From contig NZ_JAGIKV010000022.1 in the NCBI RefSeq assembly GCF_017874615.1, forward strand, positions 62,001 through 126,000: a DNA stretch of 64,000 bases. Reading direction: 5' to 3'. The notes under the pieces are model-generated. The model searched no databases and was not told the DNA's origin. It worked only from the letters and a program-made list of their open reading frames with translations. Source of the stretch: Paenibacillus xylanexedens (GTDB lineage: Bacteria > Bacillota > Bacilli > Paenibacillales > Paenibacillaceae). This document shows positions 60,786 to 64,000 of the stretch, in pieces (the first letter of the stretch is position 1; every line of letters begins with the position of its first letter). Both the position numbers and the translations under genes were made by a program.

Positions 60786-62411
60786 TCATCTTGTATTGGA
60801 ACCCTTGCGCCCTGCTCGGCTACGTCCCGCCTTGGCAGATTTGCGTCTGCGACTAGCCGATTTCCCCATATGCGAACGCGGTCCCTTCGTTGTACGGGAT
60901 CTCCCCTTACGTCTGCCAGTTCCAGAAGTATGTTTCAGCCCCTCACGGTCTCGGCGAGAATGAGGTGCAAGTGACTTGCGACGACGCTTCCGCGTTTTGC
61001 CCCTCTGTTGAATCAGTTTTGCAGCCGAGCGAGTACCTGAGGCCCCCGAAGCATCGTGACCCAGTGCGAGCGGAGGTAATGAGGAATGTGGCAACGCCTG
61101 TATGACGGTCAGCGGGAATAACAGTGCCCGAACCGTAGCCGGTTCCAGAACCAGTACAGTGCGTAGTCCTCCCTCCCCATGGGTATACACAGGTCCATTC
61201 GGAGGTTGGATATAAGCAAACCATCCGGGAAAACGCAATAACCACTGTGTCACCATCGTATGCAGTTTCGTTCGGTAGGTTTCAATCCCGTAGAGCCTTT
61301 CCGCTTCTGTCCGATTGCGCCACCCCGTATTCGAGGCCAGCTCTGAATCATTCAGCAAGGTTGTTGCCAAGGTGACAAGCGCTTCGGTATCACCCGGCGG
61401 AGCCAAAAATGCATCACTGCCTACGGATTCCATTAATTCCTTCAGTCCACCCTGAGCGAAAGCGATCACCGGTTTGGCAAAATAGAGACCCTCCAGTGCG
61501 GTCATGCCAAATCCTTCTTTGACCATGCTTGGGATGACCACGATATCCATGGCGGTATACGCCAGAGATACGTTCTCTTCAAATGTGGTGAAGGTAAATC
61601 GGCGTGAATACCCGGATTTTTTCACCCGTGATACACACTCGTCATAATACTTTTTATCCGATGGTGCCCCGATGATCCAGAAGCGACAGCGCGAATGTGT
61701 TTCACAGATCTTCAAGGCCATATCCACAAAAGGTTTCAACCCTTTGGCATCATATATAAATGAAGAAATATAACCGATACAGGTCTGCGATGATTTGAAA
61801 CCGAGCTCCTTACGCTTACGTTCGCGCAGATGAACCCAGCGGTCCGGTGCTGGTAGCGCGGGTTCCCAAGTTGGGGATATGATGGTCACTTTGTCACCCA
61901 TGCCGGCTTCTTGGAAAGGGGCTACCGCTGTCTCGGATATACCAATAATCCAATCCGCGTAACGGCCAATCATCTGGATCGCCTCGGTTGTATGTTCATT
62001 CGTATGAATAATCTCGGTAATTTTCCAGATGACCGGAATCTGAAGGGACTTTGCCGCTACAGCCGGCATCACATTAACACAGGTGTTCGTTAACACTATA
62101 TCGGGAGCAGTCTCCCGTATTAGGGAGACTGCTTCCTGATACGCTGGCGTATGACGAAGATGCTCCGCATCATCTGCAATGCCCAGGTAAGGTGTGTACA
62201 CACCGTGAAGCATCGGCAGAGTGCATATTTTGACCTGAATGCCGAATCTCCGCGCAAGCCCTGCAAGCTTCCCCTCCTGAGGGGCTACGAGCACACATTC
62301 AAAGATCGTACCGATCTCTCTCATAAAATGAAGCAGCAGCTTCTCGGCACCTGTAATGCTCCGAGTATTGCACACATGTGAAAATAACATCATCTTTGGT
62401 TTCGTTGCCAT
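60786..62411 (-). CDS. Glycosyltransferase (GT4-like) with a long basic C-terminal tail
   Basis: 541 residues. GT-B core (~1-400): MMLFSHVCNTRSITGAEKLLLHFM, CIGYISSFIYDAKGLKPFVDMAL, WIIGAPSDKKYYDECVSRV and VVIPSMVKEGFGMTALEGLYFAKPVIAFAQGGLKELMESVG (E-x7-E donor site). After a less typical hydrophobic segment (~405-465) the last 72 residues contain 30 Arg/Lys with Ser and Gly and should be disordered. GGGAGGAGG lies 48 bases from ATG, but a hairpin between them would cut the effective distance to 7. The tail could bind anionic polymer or another coat protein (inference). Confidence 0.88.
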   Translation of the reverse strand: MATKPKMMLFSHVCNTRSITGAEKLLLHFMREIGTIFECVLVAPQEGKLAGLARRFGIQVKICTLPMLHGVYTPYLGIADDAEHLRHTPAYQEAVSLIRETAPDIVLTNTCVNVMPAVAAKSLQIPVIWKITEIIHTNEHTTEAIQMIGRYADWIIGISETAVAPFQEAGMGDKVTIISPTWEPALPAPDRWVHLRERKRKELGFKSSQTCIGYISSFIYDAKGLKPFVDMALKICETHSRCRFWIIGAPSDKKYYDECVSRVKKSGYSRRFTFTTFEENVSLAYTAMDIVVIPSMVKEGFGMTALEGLYFAKPVIAFAQGGLKELMESVGSDAFLAPPGDTEALVTLATTLLNDSELASNTGWRNRTEAERLYGIETYRTKLHTMVTQWLLRFPGWFAYIQPPNGPVYTHGEGGLRTVLVLEPATVRALLFPLTVIQALPHSSLPPLALGHDASGASGTRSAAKLIQQRGKTRKRRRKSLAPHSRRDREGLKHTSGTGRRKGRSRTTKGPRSHMGKSASRRRKSAKAGRSRAGRKGSNTR

Positions 62412-62468
62412 GGCCGCACGGACCCTGTACCTGGTATCCGATACAGGGTACTGTGCACACCTCCTCCC
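62412..62468 (-). promoter_or_regulatory. Leader hairpin between a strong Shine-Dalgarno and the start codon
   Basis: mRNA order: GGGAGGAGG, UGU, stem GCAC/ACCCUGUA, 12-nt loop, UACAGGGU/GUGC, GGCC, AUG. The stem halves are at 62453-62456 + 62442-62449 and 62422-62429 + 62416-62419. Folding leaves 7 unpaired bases between ribosome site and start. No nearer start codon exists in frame. Confidence 0.6.
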
Positions 62469-62476
62469 GGCCAGTA

Positions 62477-63616
62477 TTAAGGGAATATGATGGTTAACAT
62501 TTCATTAATTCTTTTGCCATACGTGTGGTCTTTCAGTGTACGTTCGAGTCCACGAAGTGCAATCTCACGGCGTTCCTTTTCATGAGTAAGATAATATTCC
62601 ACTTTGTCGAGTAACTCCTGCGGCGAGGAATATGTCTCAATCTCCACACCCGGTTTGTAGAAACGCGCAATGTCATCCCGCGCGTCGGTCAGCTGTAGCG
62701 TCGTGGACGCGGCAATTTCAAACGTTCTCGGGTTCGGTGAGGCTGGCGGGATTTTGAGGTGATTATTATTGACGGAATCATCTTCGTGGGATCGATGCAG
62801 GTTGATGACAATTTTGGTGCCATTGTACACATCATTGGTCTCCGGCGGACTCATCCAGCGACCGAGCTCAATCTTCTCGCCATAAGCAGTATAGTCAGGC
62901 AGGCGATCCCACCAGATGCCGTTAAATACCGTATTGTGTGACATCAACTGAGGCATGATCGGATTGAAGAAGTATACCCGGTTCCAGTAGGCCGAGCCGA
63001 TAAAGCTGACATCCCGTTTTAACGGGGAAGGAGTTGTAATCGGAAAGTAATGATTGGTGAATGCAGCAAAAGGGAGGTAGTGAACGGACGCGCAGCCAAT
63101 TTGTCGATATAGATCGATACAGTTCAGTTCCAACGTGAAGACATGGTCAAAATGTTTCACAATTTCCAGCGTCATATCTGTATAGTACGGGTCATCCGTG
63201 AGCCAGATCGCCGTCTGAATGCCCGCTTGGCGAATCGCATCGATATGCTCGACAGGAATATCCATTCCATCCAGCACAAGCACAAGATCAGGACGCGTCT
63301 GTAGCGCAATTTCAGAAATCGGTTGACGCGGATCAGAGAGGGTTACCTGGGCTACCATACCCTGTAGCGTGGCCATAATGGCCTCATCCAACGGGGAGTA
63401 AGGGAAGCCTTTACCAGAGGATACATACAGCACGTGAAGCTGTCGGAAAGGTAACGGTTCCTGTGCACAATTCACAATATAGTTGGCGCGACCGCGCAGA
63501 TATCCTTCTTCCTTACCTGCGTCATATCCGGCATGTTGCCCATTTTTGCGCGCTTGATCAGTCAGGCTCAGTACGGGTGCATGAATCTTTTTGGTTTTAC
63601 GGTGTTTGAGAGACAT
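62477..63616 (-). CDS. CgeB family glycosyltransferase-like protein
   Basis: 379 residues. Central LHVLYVSSGKGFPYSPLDEAIMATLQGM and PDLVLVLDGMDIPVEHIDAIRQAGIQTAIWLTDDPYYTDMTLEIVKHFDHVFTLE form the DUF3880 half; SFIGSAYWNRVYFF, TKIVINLHRSHED, NPRTFEIAASTTLQLTDARDDIARFYKPGVEIETYSSPQELLDKVEYYL form the C-terminal GT-B half. A 30-residue basic N-terminus comes first. CgeB in Bacillus contributes to the glycosylated outer spore surface. AAAGGAG precedes ATG. A closely similar partial paralogue lies directly upstream. Confidence 0.92.
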   Translation of the reverse strand: MSLKHRKTKKIHAPVLSLTDQARKNGQHAGYDAGKEEGYLRGRANYIVNCAQEPLPFRQLHVLYVSSGKGFPYSPLDEAIMATLQGMVAQVTLSDPRQPISEIALQTRPDLVLVLDGMDIPVEHIDAIRQAGIQTAIWLTDDPYYTDMTLEIVKHFDHVFTLELNCIDLYRQIGCASVHYLPFAAFTNHYFPITTPSPLKRDVSFIGSAYWNRVYFFNPIMPQLMSHNTVFNGIWWDRLPDYTAYGEKIELGRWMSPPETNDVYNGTKIVINLHRSHEDDSVNNNHLKIPPASPNPRTFEIAASTTLQLTDARDDIARFYKPGVEIETYSSPQELLDKVEYYLTHEKERREIALRGLERTLKDHTYGKRINEMLTIIFP

Positions 63617-63676
63617 ACCGCCACTCCTTTATTTTTTGGGATAGTGTTCTTATTGATGCTGCACTTCAGACGGGGA

Positions 63677-64000
63677 TTACAAATATTCCAGCAACTGACC
63701 GATCCGGCGAGTGAATGTATGCTGGTTCATCGTGGTGAGAAGTCCACGCCACGCCATCGCCTGTCGTTCTTCTTCATGCTTCAGATAATAGTGGATCTTG
63801 CGCTGAAGTTCTGCTGCGTTGGTGAACGTCTCGATGTCATATCCCGGCTTATAATAACGGGGTAAATCTGCACGTGCATCCGTAATCTGCATTGTGCCGC
63901 ATGCGCTGATCTCATACGTGCGTGGATTAATTGAGTGACCTTCAAGATGATGTGTATTGCGATTGTCTTCCCCATTCTCGCAAGTCCGGTGAATGTTAAT
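63677..64000 (-). CDS. CgeB family protein, C-terminal part (runs off the window)
   Basis: The frame is open to the last base of the window; the start is outside. The visible 107 residues (INIHRTCENGEDNRNTHHLEG..NPRTYEISACGTMQITDARADLPRYYKPGYDIETFTN) align along their length with the C-terminal end of the downstream CgeB protein (INLHRS.., NPRTFEI.., QLTDARDDIARFYKPG), showing a tandem pair. Role as for that protein. Partial, so domain content upstream is unknown. Confidence 0.9.
   Translation of the reverse strand: MNIHRTCENGEDNRNTHHLEGHSINPRTYEISACGTMQITDARADLPRYYKPGYDIETFTNAAELQRKIHYYLKHEEERQAMAWRGLLTTMNQHTFTRRIGQLLEYL

Noticed and set aside
1..64000. tRNA, rRNA, T-box or common riboswitch
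   Set aside because: No cloverleaf, T-box AGGGTGGNACCGCG-like bulge or known aptamer core was noticed in intergenic regions; a covariance-model search would be decisive.

Overview
The window looks like chromosomal DNA from a mesophilic, endospore-forming Paenibacillus-type Firmicute with moderate GC. Reasons: a near-canonical GerE sporulation regulator, a GerM-Rph-RdgB block as in Bacillus, a YhcN-type sporulation lipoprotein, CgeB-family proteins, purine-rich Shine-Dalgarno sequences with frequent GTG/TTG starts, and a three-gene sugar ABC transporter lacking its own ATPase next to a two-TM AraC regulator. No rRNA, tRNA, CRISPR array or prophage was seen.

Layout. 0-3 kb: 3' end of an asparagine synthetase gene and a chemoreceptor. 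3.1-8.5 kb (-): a complete STM4015-4014-4013-4012-4011 type cassette (LRR-like protein, ATP-grasp-like protein, sulfatase-fold hydrolase, two radical SAM enzymes), a widespread set of unknown function, preceded by a Trp-rich 61-codon ORF. 8.6-12.1 kb: rdgB, rph, gerM, divergent pgpA. 12.3-14.5 kb (-): ferric-reductase-like membrane protein, ApbE flavin transferase and a secreted low-complexity protein. 14.6-17.6 kb: MBL hydrolase, methyltransferase, DUF72 protein. 17.8-30.3 kb (-): a carbohydrate locus (AraC regulator; two permeases; binding lipoprotein; GH106-like; polysaccharide deacetylase; GH105) with a perfect cre site just downstream of its likely promoter. 30.5-35.4 kb: dipeptidase, a gene-free repeat array, TetR regulator and oleate hydratase. 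36-39.5 kb (-): RpiR regulator, nagB, nagA. 39.6-44.7 kb: small genes, a nonsense-broken gene, gerE, an AbiE type IV toxin-antitoxin pair, YhcN lipoprotein. 45-49.2 kb (-): a Gld-type ABC system. 49.6-55.2 kb: glycosyltransferases, a DHA2 exporter, GNAT acetyltransferase. 55.4-64 kb (-): a glycan operon with two CgeB proteins, a GT4 with an arginine/lysine-rich tail, three enzymes converting UDP-GlcNAc to an amino-deoxy-L-sugar nucleotide, an SDR and two GT2 enzymes.

How genes work together. The 17.8-30.3 kb genes fit import of rhamnogalacturonan-type oligosaccharides followed by intracellular cleavage, under AraC activation and CcpA repression. RpiR-nagB-nagA channels GlcNAc-6-P into glycolysis, with two operator-like direct repeats just downstream of its likely promoter. 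The terminal operon probably makes and attaches a surface or spore-surface glycan.

The most interesting non-genic signals are: a decayed ~119-bp tandem array carrying an 8-bp microsatellite (32.07-32.83 kb); a dispersed ~103-bp stem-loop repeat present twice; two MITE-like inverted-repeat elements; a hairpin that seems to bring a strong Shine-Dalgarno to within 7 nt of a start codon (62.41-62.47 kb); and three 13-bp-phased operator-like repeats in front of the DHA2 exporter.
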